A stretch of 64,000 bases of DNA from Arthrobacter sp. KBS0703 (GCF_002008315.2 NZ_MVDG02000001.1:682001-746000), one strand, 5' to 3'. Positions 45,196 through 54,141 are shown, counted from the stretch's first letter. A program made the numbers and translations. The notes: generated by a model not told the origin, from the sequence alone.

Positions 45196-45813
45196 ATGTC
45201 AGGATCAGTTGTGGCACCTGTCCCTACAATTGAAGAGCCCGCAGCCGACTGGGTCATGCCCACGTGGGAAGAAGTGGTGACCAACCACTCCGCCAAGGTC
45301 TACCGGCTTGCGTACCGGCTGACCGGCAACAAGTACGACGCCGAGGACCTGACCCAAGAAGTGTTCGTCAGGGTCTTCCGTTCCCTGGCCAACTTCAAGC
45401 CCGGGACGCTGGACGGCTGGCTGCACAGGATCACCACGAACCTCTTCCTGGACCAGGCGCGGCGCAAGAGCCGGATCCGCTTCGATGCCTTGGCGGAGGA
45501 CGCCGAATCACGGCTGCCGGGCCGGGAGCCGGGGCCGGAGCAGAGCTTCGAACTCAACAACCTGGACCTCGACGTGCAGGCCGCCCTGGAGGAACTGCCG
45601 CCGGACTTCCGCGCCGCAGTGGTGCTGTGCGACCTGGAGGGCCTGTCCTACGACGAGGTCGCCGAGGCCCTGGGCGTGAAGCTCGGTACGGTGAGGTCGC
45701 GCATCCACCGTGGCCGGACCATGCTCCGCGAGAAGCTCGCCCACCGGGATCCGAGGCCCCAGCAGTCCCGCAAGCCGAGGTTGAAGTTGTCCCGCATCGC
45801 CGGCGTTCTCTGA
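45196..45813 (+). CDS. sigE: ECF RNA polymerase sigma factor SigE
   Basis: Extracytoplasmic-function sigma factor (205 aa), of the SigE group controlling envelope stress. Region 2 spans about residues 28-95 ([40 protein letters not shown]) and region 4 about 130-185 ([20 protein letters not shown], then [20 protein letters not shown]). GAGGGGAG precedes the ATG. The gene is followed after 8 bp by its zinc-finger anti-sigma gene and then tatB. Autoregulation is likely for this family but I cannot point to a matching promoter. Confidence 0.93.
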   Translation: MSGSVVAPVPTIEEPAADWVMPTWEEVVTNHSAKVYRLAYRLTGNKYDAEDLTQEVFVRVFRSLANFKPGTLDGWLHRITTNLFLDQARRKSRIRFDALAEDAESRLPGREPGPEQSFELNNLDLDVQAALEELPPDFRAAVVLCDLEGLSYDEVAEALGVKLGTVRSRIHRGRTMLREKLAHRDPRPQQSRKPRLKLSRIAGVL

Positions 45814-45821
45814 TCGGCGCC

Positions 45822-46846
45822 ATGGTTCAGTTGCATCGCTTGCTGGGGGGGCTTAAAGACAAAACGGCATCTCTGCACGTCGCTGCGGCGCGCCATCCGA
45901 GGACGCCGGATCATCTCCGCCAGTGCAGCGAATGCGCCGCCGCGCTCCGGCGGCAGCGCCAGTACCTGGAAAGGCTCCGCGAGGCTGCCATCCCCGCGGC
46001 CAGCGACGATCCTGTCTCTTATACACATCTGGCCATGGCGCCCGCCGCGGCCGCTCCACGCACCAGCCCCTCAGGCTGGCAGGTCTTGCCGGCGGCGTCG
46101 CCGTCGTGGCCGCCGGGGCAGTCGCCGCGGGAGCCTACCTGTCCGCCGGAGAACCCCCGCAATATGCGGCCACCGCTGCTTCGGTGTCCGGCGACACCGG
46201 GCACACCGGCCCCGCTGACACTCCTGGCCAGGACGGTACCCCCGTCACCGGCGCGGCCGGGAACGGCCCGGCCGCCAGCGAGGCGGAAAACCGGCTGGCC
46301 AACCTGCGATCCCAGGGCTGGGCGTGTCCTGACCTTAAGGCCATGGGCTTCCGCCTGGTGTCAGCCACGACGACAGTGCGGGGCGGCCATCGCGCCGTGG
46401 TGCTGCGGCTCTCCGACGGCCGGCATCTGGCCACCATCCTGGAACAGCACTCCGCAACGCTCCCGGCCGAGGGGCAGGATGCGGCCGTTCCCACCCAGCC
46501 GGACTCACCTGTCAATCCGCTGACGGGTCACCCGGCCGGCCTCGACGGGTTCGTTGCAGTCGCTGCTGCCGGCAGTGAGGCGGGCGGAAGGCTCTGGATC
46601 AAGGCGGCGGCGCCCTGGAGCGCCATCTACGAGGCTTCCGGGACCACCTTCACCTACACGTCCGACCTTCCGGCCGAGGCAGCCGACGACGCCGTGGCAG
46701 CGCTGGCGGCGGCAGGCCTGGCAACGGATCCGGGACTCGTGGCGAACGCACGGCCGGACGCGGGCGCGGACCATGCCGGTACGGAATCCATCCTTGACCG
46801 CCTGGAACGCGGCCTCCGCAAGTTGGCGCGGCAGTTCCCGAAATGA
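45822..46846 (+). CDS. Anti-sigma-E factor (zinc-finger, one membrane helix), frame broken by an adapter remnant
   Basis: Predicted anti-sigma factor partner of SigE. The N-terminal part carries the zinc-finger motif HLRQCSEC (HxxxCxxC) in RTPDHLRQCSECAAALRRQ. As written, the frame then meets a 19-bp Tn5 mosaic end at 46012-46030 and continues in a different frame with the membrane helix (LAGLAGGVAVVAAGAVAAGA) and a periplasmic domain ending at 46846. Removal of the 19 bp alone does not rejoin the two frames: a further 1-bp loss, or missing bases at the junction, is needed. The true sequence around 46010-46035 is therefore uncertain. The gene starts 8 bp after sigE and is co-transcribed with it. 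Confidence 0.75.
46012..46030 (+). other. Tn5/Nextera mosaic-end sequence, assembly artefact
   Basis: A second exact copy of CTGTCTCTTATACACATCT lies inside the anti-sigma gene. Flanks GCGACGATC and GGCCATGGC show no 9-bp duplication, so it is not a Tn5-type insertion. Confidence 0.96.
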
Positions 46847-46935
46847 CATGCATCCCGGCTGTGCCGGCGGGCGGAATACGGCCGTGACCGGCATCAAATC
46901 GTCCCCACGTCCCAGGAGAGGGTAATCTTCCTAAA

Positions 46936-47358
46936 GTGTTTGGAATCAACGGCCCGGAGTTTATTCTGCTGCTGCTCATCGGCATTCTGGTGATCGGCCC
47001 CCAGCGGCTGCCCGAATACACCCAGAAGCTGACAAACCTGGTCCGCGAGGTGCGCCGGATGGCGTCCGGGGCGCGGGAGCAGATCAAGGAAGAAGTCGGC
47101 ATCGACATCGATGAAGTCGACTGGAAGAAGTACGATCCGCGCCAGTACGATCCGCGCCGCATCATCAAGGAAGCGCTCCTCGACGACGACACGAAGCCGG
47201 TGAGCCCGGGCGGACCTTCCAGCGGGACCGCTGCCACCGCGGCCGCCGTTTCCGGCGCGGTAGCGGCTGGAGAATCGTCGCCGGAATCCCACATCAGGCC
47301 GCTGCTGGAGCGCCTGCCCGACGGCGTGCCCGCACCGTTCGACACGGAAGCCACCTAG
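46936..47358 (+). CDS. tatB: Sec-independent translocase subunit TatB
   Basis: Twin-arginine translocase component (140 aa) that recognises folded Tat substrates. It has the short membrane helix FILLLLIGILVIGPQRLPEY followed by an amphipathic helix and the repeat YDPRQYDPRR, common in actinobacterial TatB. TAATCT (46923-46928) ends 7 nt before the GTG, so the message is probably leaderless. In mycobacteria htrA lies between the anti-sigma gene and tatB; here nothing does. Confidence 0.92.
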   Translation: MFGINGPEFILLLLIGILVIGPQRLPEYTQKLTNLVREVRRMASGAREQIKEEVGIDIDEVDWKKYDPRQYDPRRIIKEALLDDDTKPVSPGGPSSGTAATAAAVSGAVAAGESSPESHIRPLLERLPDGVPAPFDTEAT

Positions 47359-47403
47359 GCGCTGCCCTTATTTAGGCGCTGCGGTCAGCCCTCTGCTCCG
47401 GGC

Positions 47404-48531
47404 TCAGCGGGGCTGCAGCCCCAGCGACAGCCCGGTGAGGCCGCGCGGCTTGGCCGAAAGCTTCCCGGCGATCCCTGACAGTGCCGCCGCTGCGGGCGTT
47501 TCGGGCCGGCCGAGCACGATGGGCTGGCCGGAGTCCCCGCCTTCCCGCAAGAGGATATCCAGCGGGATCTGACCCAGCAACGGCACGTCCGTGCCGGTCG
47601 TGGCGCTCAGCCGTTCGGTGAGCGACTGCCCGCCGCCGCTTCCGAACAGTTCCATCCGGCCGCCGTCGGGCATTTCCAGGTACGACATGTTCTCGATGAC
47701 CCCGGCCACCGTCTGACCCGTCTGGGTGGCGATGGCGCCGGCCCGCTCGGCGACATCGGCCGCGGCGGCCTGGGGAGTGGTGACCACCAGGATTTCGGCT
47801 TTGGGCAGCAGCTGCGCCACAGAAATGGCGATATCGCCGGTGCCCGGAGGCAGATCAAGGAAGAGGACGTCCAGGTCTCCGAAGTAGACGTCCGTGAGGA
47901 ACTGCTCGAGTGCCCGGTGCAGCATCGGTCCGCGCCAGGCGACCGGCTGGTTTCCCGTGACGAACATGCCGATCGAGATGACTTTCACACCGTAGGCCAC
48001 CGGGGGAAGGATCATGTCATCCACCCGGGTAGGCGGCTGCGTGATGCCCATCAGGGCCGGAACCGAGAAGCCGTAGACATCCGCATCCACAATGCCGACG
48101 CGGAGGCCCTGGGCTGCCAGGGAGCAGGCCAGGTTGACGGTGACGGAGGACTTTCCCACGCCGCCCTTGCCACTGGCCACGGCAAACACCTTGGTCAGCG
48201 ATCCCGGCTGGTTGAACGGGATGCCGCGCTGGCCCCCGGGACCGCGGAGCTGCTCCTTCAGGGCGTCGCGCTGGGCCTGGGTCATCACCTTCAGGTCGAC
48301 GTCGACGGCGGTGACGCCTGGAACACGCAGCAACGCTGCCTCGGAATCCCTCGTGATGGTGTCCCTGAGGGGGCAGCCCGCGATGGTGAGCAACACCGCG
48401 AGGCGCACCGTGCCGTCCTCGGAAATCTCCACGGAATCAACCATGCCAAGTTCCGTGATGGGGCGGCGGAGTTCCGGATCGATGACGGTTGCCAGGGCAG
48501 CGTTGACTGCCTCAACGAGGGCGGTGCTCAT
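47404..48531 (-). CDS. Mrp/ApbC-family iron-sulfur carrier ATPase
   Basis: P-loop ATPase of the Mrp/NBP35 family (375 aa), thought to carry or insert Fe-S clusters. Residues 1-90 form the MIP18/DUF59 domain (ATVIDPELRRPITELGMV); the deviant Walker A GKGGVGKSS is at 121-129. The C-terminal CxxC pair that binds the bridging cluster in ApbC is missing: the region reads MPDGGRMELFGSGGG. That loss is common in actinobacterial homologues as far as I recall. It converges on tatB. Confidence 0.9.
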   Translation of the reverse strand: MSTALVEAVNAALATVIDPELRRPITELGMVDSVEISEDGTVRLAVLLTIAGCPLRDTITRDSEAALLRVPGVTAVDVDLKVMTQAQRDALKEQLRGPGGQRGIPFNQPGSLTKVFAVASGKGGVGKSSVTVNLACSLAAQGLRVGIVDADVYGFSVPALMGITQPPTRVDDMILPPVAYGVKVISIGMFVTGNQPVAWRGPMLHRALEQFLTDVYFGDLDVLFLDLPPGTGDIAISVAQLLPKAEILVVTTPQAAAADVAERAGAIATQTGQTVAGVIENMSYLEMPDGGRMELFGSGGGQSLTERLSATTGTDVPLLGQIPLDILLREGGDSGQPIVLGRPETPAAAALSGIAGKLSAKPRGLTGLSLGLQPR

Positions 48532-48542
48532 GCTGTGGGTAC

Positions 48543-49265
48543 TCAGCTTTCGGGAGAGGTGGGACGCGGCTGCGCCGAGCGGTTCTGGCGCGCCGCCTTG
48601 TCCGGCTTGACCTTGGGGATCTGCTGCGTGCGGGGGTTGCGTTGCCGGTCCCGCTTTTCCTTCAGCTTCTCCCTGACCAGTTCGCGGGGCGACTCGTGGC
48701 TGCCGGGGCCGGTGGCTTCGTGCGTGCGCAACTCCTCCTGGGCCTCCAGCAGGTCTTCGAGCATGCTGCGGAGCTCGGCCCTGACGTAGTCGCGGGTGGC
48801 CACTTCACGCAACGCGATGCGCAGCGAGGCCAGTTCGCGGGTCAGGTATTCGGTGTCGGAGAGGTTGCGCTCGGCGCGCTGGCGGTCCTGCTGGAGGGAG
48901 ACGCGGTCGCGGTCGTCCTGGCGGTTCTGGGCCAGCAGCAGCAGCGGAGCGGCGTAGGAGGCCTGCAGGGAGAGCATCAGCGTCAGGAGCGTGAAGCCAA
49001 GCTCAACCTTGTCGAACTGCCAGGCTGAGGGGGCGAACGTGTTCCAGGCCAGCCAGAACAAACAGAACACGGTCATGTACAGCAGGAACTGCGGCGTGCC
49101 CATGAAGCGGGCAAAACCTTCGGTGGCGTGGCCGAACGCATCGGGATCGGGGGAGAACTTGGGCAGGATGCGCTGCCGGCCGCTCAGCGGGGTGTCCAGG
49201 CTGCCCTTGCCCGCGGCCTTACCTTGAGTCCGCGGACCGGCGCCCTTTGCGGTGTTTTCAGCCAA
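48543..49265 (-). CDS. DUF1003 domain-containing membrane protein
   Basis: A 240-aa protein with two membrane helices (about residues 60-105: FLLYMTVFCLFWLAWNTF and TLLTLMLSLQASYAAPLLLL) between a basic N-terminus and a long charged coiled coil, the DUF1003 layout. The TTG at 49263-49265 is chosen because GGAGG lies 5 nt upstream; the start sits inside the 3' end of the MgtE-N/CBS gene (8-nt overlap), implying translational coupling. The Lys/Arg-rich tail is of unknown use. mrp follows on the same strand. Confidence 0.85.
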   Translation of the reverse strand: MAENTAKGAGPRTQGKAAGKGSLDTPLSGRQRILPKFSPDPDAFGHATEGFARFMGTPQFLLYMTVFCLFWLAWNTFAPSAWQFDKVELGFTLLTLMLSLQASYAAPLLLLAQNRQDDRDRVSLQQDRQRAERNLSDTEYLTRELASLRIALREVATRDYVRAELRSMLEDLLEAQEELRTHEATGPGSHESPRELVREKLKEKRDRQRNPRTQQIPKVKPDKAARQNRSAQPRPTSPES

Positions 49266-50541
49266 TGCGGCCTCCAAGCCTTCTGATGGGAGCTTCGCCG
49301 TCGTTTGCCCGCCAGTCATCCGGCAGCAGATGATCGAGGACGTCATCAACGGTCACGGCCCCTACCAGCCGGCCGGCCTGGTTGACCACGGGTAGCGAGT
49401 TCAGGTTGTAGGTGGCCAGCGTGCGGGCCACCTCGCTGATGTGGGCCTGGTCCGACAGCGGCTCCAGGTTCTTGTCCACGAGGTTTCCGAGCGGCTCGAA
49501 CGGCGGAAAGCGGAGCAGCTGCTGGATGTGCACCACGCCAAGGAAGCGGCCGGTGGGAGTTTCCAGCGGCGGCCGGGCAATGAAGATGGACGAGGCCAGA
49601 GCGGGGGACAGCTCTTCACGGCGGACGTGGGCGAGTGCCTCAGCCACCGTGGCCTCGGGCGGAAGGATGACAGGAACGGGCGTCATTAGGCCGCCGGCGG
49701 TGTCTTCGTCGTATTCGAGCAGGCGGCGAACGTCCTCCGCGCCTTCGGGCTCCATCAGCTGCAGCAGCTCTTCGGCCTGCGCGGAGGGGAGTTCACCGAG
49801 GAGGTCGGCGGCGTCGTCGGGGTCCATCTCCTCCAGGACGTCGGCCGCGCGCTGGACGTCCAGGGCGGAGAGGATCTCCACCTGGTCGTCTTCGGGCAGC
49901 TCCTGCAGGACGTCGGCGAGGCGTTCGTCCTGGAGTTCGCTGGCGACTTCGAACCGCCGTTTGTCGCTCATCTCCTGCAGTGCCTCGGCGAAGTCCGCGG
50001 GCTTGAGGTCCTCGTGGTTGGCGACGAACTGCGTGGCGGCCTGGGGCTCGGTCTTGGCCCCCTGGTGCGCGTCCGCCCAGTCGATGATCATGGTTTCGTT
50101 GCGCCGGAGCCTGCTCAACGGGGCCAGCGAATGGCCGCGCCGGACGAACAGCTTGCTGACGAACCAGTCGCCGGAGCGGTGCTGGTCCATCGCGATGTCC
50201 TCGATGGTGGCGTCACCGCTGCCGTCCCGGAGCGTGACGCGGCGGTCGAACATCTCGGCCACCACCAGGGTCTCGGCACCGCGTTGTTCGAAGCGGCGGA
50301 GGTTGACCAGGCCGGTGCAGATGATCTGGGTCTGGTCGATGGAGGTAATCCGCGTCATGGGTACGAACACGCGCTTCTTGCCGGGCACCTCGACGACGAT
50401 GCCCACCACGTGCGGGGCGCCGCGGGTACCGCGGGAGAGCACCACGACGTCGCGCAGCCGGCCCAGACGGTCGCCCAGGGGGTCGAAGACGTCCAGTCCC
50501 AGAAGGCGTGCCACGAAGACGCGGGTAGGATTTGTGCTCAC
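49258..50541 (-). CDS. MgtE N-terminal and CBS domain protein without the transporter domain
   Basis: A soluble 427-aa protein. An N-terminal PRC-barrel-like part (LLGLDVFDPLGDRLGRLRD) precedes the MgtE intracellular domain (LADVLQELPEDDQVEILSAL, then DDAADLLGELPSAQAEELL) and a CBS pair (TAGGLMTPVPVILPPEATV; NSLPVVNQAGRLVGAVTVDD). MgtE channels continue with five membrane helices; here the protein ends directly after CBS2. It may sense Mg2+ or nucleotides. GTG 50541 is preferred over GTG 50544 because TAGCCT (50548-50553, minus strand) ends 6 nt before it. Translationally coupled to the DUF1003 gene. Confidence 0.88.
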   Translation of the reverse strand: MSTNPTRVFVARLLGLDVFDPLGDRLGRLRDVVVLSRGTRGAPHVVGIVVEVPGKKRVFVPMTRITSIDQTQIICTGLVNLRRFEQRGAETLVVAEMFDRRVTLRDGSGDATIEDIAMDQHRSGDWFVSKLFVRRGHSLAPLSRLRRNETMIIDWADAHQGAKTEPQAATQFVANHEDLKPADFAEALQEMSDKRRFEVASELQDERLADVLQELPEDDQVEILSALDVQRAADVLEEMDPDDAADLLGELPSAQAEELLQLMEPEGAEDVRRLLEYDEDTAGGLMTPVPVILPPEATVAEALAHVRREELSPALASSIFIARPPLETPTGRFLGVVHIQQLLRFPPFEPLGNLVDKNLEPLSDQAHISEVARTLATYNLNSLPVVNQAGRLVGAVTVDDVLDHLLPDDWRANDGEAPIRRLGGRIG

Positions 50542-50618
50542 CACTACAGGCTACCGAGTCTGCTCTCTTTTAGCTGAATTTTCAGCTCGCACACATCCTT
50601 ATGGGCAAGAATGGGTGT

Positions 50619-51461
50619 ATGTCAAACATTTTTGGTGGTCCCAAGGCTGGTGTCCCGAACGGCTCCGACGAATCCCGGACAGTCCCCACGGGGGATACCG
50701 TCGGCACGTATACCTCCTACCTGGACGCCCAGAAGGCAGTCGACTACCTCGCCGACCAGCAGTTCCCCGTGCACATGGTGTCGATCGTGGGCAACGACCT
50801 GAAGATGGTGGAACGGGTGACCGGGCGGCTCAGCTACCCCCGCGTGGCACTTTCGGGTGCGCTGAGCGGCATGTGGTTCGGTCTCTTCGTCGGCGTCATG
50901 CTGTCCTTCTTCACGCCTGCCGGCGGGACGTTTTCGATCATCAGTTCCGTCCTGATGGGCGCGGCGTTCTTCATGCTCTTCGGGATCGTCACCTATGCCG
51001 CGCAGCGCGGCAAGCGTGACTTCACGTCCACCAGCCAGGTGGTGGCGACCAACTACGACGTCGTGGTGGCGTTGGAAGCCGCACATGAGGCCCGCCGGCT
51101 GCTCCAGCAGCTGCCCATGTCGCCGTCGGACGCCTCGGGTGCCCGGCCCGTGAGCTACCCGCAGCGCGACTACCAGGGCCAGCCCTACCAGCAGCCCGGT
51201 CAGCAGGGCCCGGCACCGCAGCGGCCCGCCGGGTGGAACGACCCCTATGGCCAGCGCCAGGAGCCGCAGGGCGCACCGGCCGAGGGTAACCTGGCCCAGG
51301 GCGGTGCCCCGGCGCAGGGCGACCACGCCGCGGAGCCTCAGGTGCAGCGGCCTTCACCGGCTGTCCGCTACCCGGACCTGCCGGACGGACGCCCGCAGTA
51401 CGGCGTGCGCGTGAGCGATTCCGGCCAGGCGCCGCAGCACAAGGACGAAGAGCACCGGTAG
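50619..51461 (+). CDS. General stress protein 17M-like membrane protein
   Basis: A 280-aa protein with an N-terminal YflT/general-stress 17M-like domain (VGTYTSYLDAQKAVDYLADQ), a glycine-rich two-helix membrane hairpin (SGALSGMWFGLFVGVMLSFF, then MGAAFFMLFGIVTYA) and a Pro/Gln-rich disordered tail (YQGQPYQQPGQQGPAPQ). ATG 50619 is used because AAGAAT (50607-50612) ends 6 nt before it and the conserved sequence begins there. It is divergent from the MgtE-N/CBS gene. The molecular function is unknown. Confidence 0.8.
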   Translation: MSNIFGGPKAGVPNGSDESRTVPTGDTVGTYTSYLDAQKAVDYLADQQFPVHMVSIVGNDLKMVERVTGRLSYPRVALSGALSGMWFGLFVGVMLSFFTPAGGTFSIISSVLMGAAFFMLFGIVTYAAQRGKRDFTSTSQVVATNYDVVVALEAAHEARRLLQQLPMSPSDASGARPVSYPQRDYQGQPYQQPGQQGPAPQRPAGWNDPYGQRQEPQGAPAEGNLAQGGAPAQGDHAAEPQVQRPSPAVRYPDLPDGRPQYGVRVSDSGQAPQHKDEEHR

Positions 51462-51487
51462 CAGCCCGGCGGCTGCGCTGCACGGCC

Positions 51488-51537
51488 TGTACGAATAAGG
51501 CAGGGCCACCTGACGGTGGCCCTGCCTTATTCGTACA
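51488..51537 (+). terminator. Very long terminator hairpin
   Basis: A perfect 23-bp stem (51488-51510 with 51515-51537; arms end GGGCCACC and GGTGGCCC) closes the loop TGAC. It contains an A-rich left arm and T-rich right arm (CCTTATTCG). Located between the convergent stress gene and pepP, it can stop both. Confidence 0.92.
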
Positions 51538-51612
51538 CTGCGACCCCTTGCTCGTGCACTGCGCCAGTGCGCGCCCGGCGCTGCCCAGCCTCCCGTGCAG
51601 GCGCCGCCCGTG

Positions 51613-53193
51613 CTAACTGCGGGCGTCGAGCTCCTGGTAGATTCCCGCCATCCATGCCTCGACGTCGTCGGCGGTGCGGGGCAGGGCGGCGCTGAGGTTG
51701 ACCGGGCCGTCAGCTGTCATCAGGATGTCGTCCTCAAGGCGCACGCCAATTCCGCGGTACTCCGCGGGGATGGCCAGGTCCTCGTTCTTGAAGTAGAGGC
51801 CGGGTTCGATGGTGAAGACCATTCCCTCGGCGAGCACGCCGTCAAGGTAGAGTTCCCGCTTGGCCTGCGCGCAGTCGTGGACGTCCAGGCCGAGGTGGTG
51901 GCTGGTGCCGTGCGGCATCCAGCGGCGGTGCTGCTGCCCGTCCTCGCTGATGGCTTCCTCGACCGGCACCGGAAGCAGGCCCCACTCGGCAAGGCGTTCC
52001 GCCAGCACGGTGGTGGCCGCGGTGTGGATGTCACGGAACCTGGTGCCGATCTGGGCTGCGGCAAATCCGGCGTCGGCCGCGTCAAGCACAGCTTCGTAGA
52101 CCTTGCGCTGGACCTCGGAGAAGGTGCCGTTGGCCGGGAGCGTGCGGGTGATGTCTGCGGTGTAGAGGGAGTCCGCTTCGACGCCCGCGTCCAGCAGGAG
52201 GAGTTCGCCGGCGTTGATCTTGCCGGTGTTCCTGGTCCAGTGGAGCACGGTGGCGTTGTTGCCGGCCGCGGCAATGGTGTCGTAGCCGAGTTCGTTGCCT
52301 TCCTCGCGGGCCCGGGCGAAGAAGGCGCCCTCCACCACACGCTCGCCGCGGAAGTGCGTCAGCGCCCGGGGCAGCGCCTTGACCACTTCGGTGAAGCCCT
52401 CAGCCGTGGCTGCCACCGCGATCTGCATTTGCTCGACTTCCCACTCATCCTTGATCAGGCGGAGTTCGGAGAGGGCCTCGGTGAGCTTCTCGTCCAGGGC
52501 GTCCAGCACGCCGAGGTCCAGGTTGTCCGGGTCCTTGGCCGTGTTGTAGCGGGCGGTGTCCACGAGGGCGTCGATGTTCTCGTCCACCTTGCGCACCAGC
52601 CGGATCGAGATGCCGCCGATTTCCGGGGCGCCCACGTTCTTGGTGATGGCCATTTCAAGTTCGTCGATGTGCGCTGTCGCGAGGCCCAGGCGTGCCTCGA
52701 ACTCGGCCAGGGTGGGCCGCGCGCCGATCCAGAATTCGCCGGACCGCGCGTCAGCATAGAACTGCTCGGTGTCCCGGCCCGCCAGCGGGCGGAAGTAAAG
52801 GGTGGCCCGGTGGTTCCCGCCGTCGTCGCCGGTGCCTTCCTTGACAGGTTCGAAAATGAGCACGGCATCGGGCTCATGGTCGAGGCCGAGGCCGGTGAGG
52901 TGCGCGAAACCGGAGTGCGGCCGGAAGCGGTAGTCGCAGTCGTTGGAGCGGACCTTCAGCGGACCGGCCGGCAGCACCAGGCGTTCACCTTTGAACTGTC
53001 CGGAGATGGCGCGGCGCCTTCGGGCGGCGTGGTCAGCCACGGCGTCGCGCGCAGGGGTCACCTGCGGGGACGGCGCCCAGTTGCTGGCCATGAAGGCCTT
53101 GAAGGCATCGGAACTGGGCCGCTGCGAGCGGTTGTTGACGCGCTCTTCGAGGGGCTGGGAAGCGGAGTCTTGGGTGTTGTCTGCATCGTTCAC
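51613..53193 (-). CDS. pepP: Xaa-Pro aminopeptidase (aminopeptidase P, M24B)
   Basis: Dinuclear-metal peptidase (526 aa) that removes N-terminal residues preceding proline. An N-terminal creatinase-like domain (to about residue 245) precedes the pita-bread domain with ligands in LLDAGVEADSLYTADITRTL, MPHGTSHHLGLDVHD, FTIEPGLYF and the final Glu in GVRLEDDILM. The start GTG at 53191-53193 has GACTAT (53200-53205, minus strand) 6 nt before it, pointing to a leaderless message. It is divergent from the PHP gene. Confidence 0.93.
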   Translation of the reverse strand: MNDADNTQDSASQPLEERVNNRSQRPSSDAFKAFMASNWAPSPQVTPARDAVADHAARRRRAISGQFKGERLVLPAGPLKVRSNDCDYRFRPHSGFAHLTGLGLDHEPDAVLIFEPVKEGTGDDGGNHRATLYFRPLAGRDTEQFYADARSGEFWIGARPTLAEFEARLGLATAHIDELEMAITKNVGAPEIGGISIRLVRKVDENIDALVDTARYNTAKDPDNLDLGVLDALDEKLTEALSELRLIKDEWEVEQMQIAVAATAEGFTEVVKALPRALTHFRGERVVEGAFFARAREEGNELGYDTIAAAGNNATVLHWTRNTGKINAGELLLLDAGVEADSLYTADITRTLPANGTFSEVQRKVYEAVLDAADAGFAAAQIGTRFRDIHTAATTVLAERLAEWGLLPVPVEEAISEDGQQHRRWMPHGTSHHLGLDVHDCAQAKRELYLDGVLAEGMVFTIEPGLYFKNEDLAIPAEYRGIGVRLEDDILMTADGPVNLSAALPRTADDVEAWMAGIYQELDARS

Positions 53194-53295
53194 CGTCCCA
53201 TAGTCTCACCAGCCATGCGGCTTAGGCCAACACAGCCCCGCGGCGGAAAGCTGCCCGTCCGGCCGCATCTGCCGCGCATCTACTAGGCTGGGCAG

Positions 53296-54141
53296 GTGAG
53301 GATAGATTTGCACGCCCACTCGAACGTCTCGGACGGCACGGAAGCGCCGGCCGCGGTGATGGCAGCTGCTGCGGCGGCCCGGCTGGACGTCATTGCCCTG
53401 ACGGACCACGACTCCACCGACGGGTGGGCCGAGGCGTCCCGCGCGGCAGTGGACAACGGGGTGGCGCTGGTGCCGGGCATGGAGATTTCCTGCCGGACGG
53501 ACCAGGGGATCAGCGTCCATCTGCTGAGCTACCTGCATGACCCCGCCCACGAGGGGCTCCTCGAAGAGATCACCAAGGCCAAGGACGCGCGCCTCACTCG
53601 CGCCGAACGCATGGTCACGCTGTTGGCCGAGGACTACCCCCTGAGCTGGGACGATGTGATCCACCACGTGGCGCCCGGGGCCACCTTGGGACGGCCGCAC
53701 ATCGCGGATGCGCTGGTGGCGGCCGGTGTGGTGGCGGACAGGTCCGAGGCCTTCACGTCGATCCTCACCTCCCATTCGCGGTACTTCGTGCAGCATTACG
53801 CGCCAGAGCCGGCTTTCGCTGTCGAGCTGGTCCGTGCGGCCGGGGGCGTCCCGGTCTTCGCGCATCCGGTGGCGTCCGCGCGGGGGCGGGTTGTGGGGGA
53901 ACGTACGTACCGGGAAATGATCGACGCCGGACTCGCCGGCCTGGAGGTCGATCACCGTGACAATCCCGAAGAGGGCCGGGAGTTCCTGCGGCGCCTCGCG
54001 GCGAAGCATGGCCTCCTCATGACGGGATCCTCCGACTACCACGGCACGGGCAAACCGAACCGGCTGGGTGAGTACCTGACCGCGCCGGAGGTCTTCGCGC
54101 GGATCGAGGAGCTCGGCACGGGCACGCCGGTCGTCCGCTGA
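53296..54141 (+). CDS. PHP domain metal-dependent phosphoesterase
   Basis: PHP-family hydrolase (281 aa) of the YciV/RnaAM type. The metal-binding start DLHAHSNVSDGT (residues 4-15) is followed by ALTDHDSTDGW, GMEISC, GRPHIADAL and, near the C-terminus, SDYHGTGKPNRLG. Such enzymes act on nucleotide phosphates or RNA 5' ends; the substrate here is not known. TAGGCT (53284-53289) ends 6 nt before the GTG start, so it is leaderless. The next gene is convergent, beyond a large inverted repeat. Confidence 0.88.
   Translation: MRIDLHAHSNVSDGTEAPAAVMAAAAAARLDVIALTDHDSTDGWAEASRAAVDNGVALVPGMEISCRTDQGISVHLLSYLHDPAHEGLLEEITKAKDARLTRAERMVTLLAEDYPLSWDDVIHHVAPGATLGRPHIADALVAAGVVADRSEAFTSILTSHSRYFVQHYAPEPAFAVELVRAAGGVPVFAHPVASARGRVVGERTYREMIDAGLAGLEVDHRDNPEEGREFLRRLAAKHGLLMTGSSDYHGTGKPNRLGEYLTAPEVFARIEELGTGTPVVR

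Noticed and set aside
47132..47161. Tandem repeat TACGATCCGCGCC in tatB as a possible variable locus.
   Set aside because: Only two units, encoding the YDPR repeat common in actinobacterial TatB.
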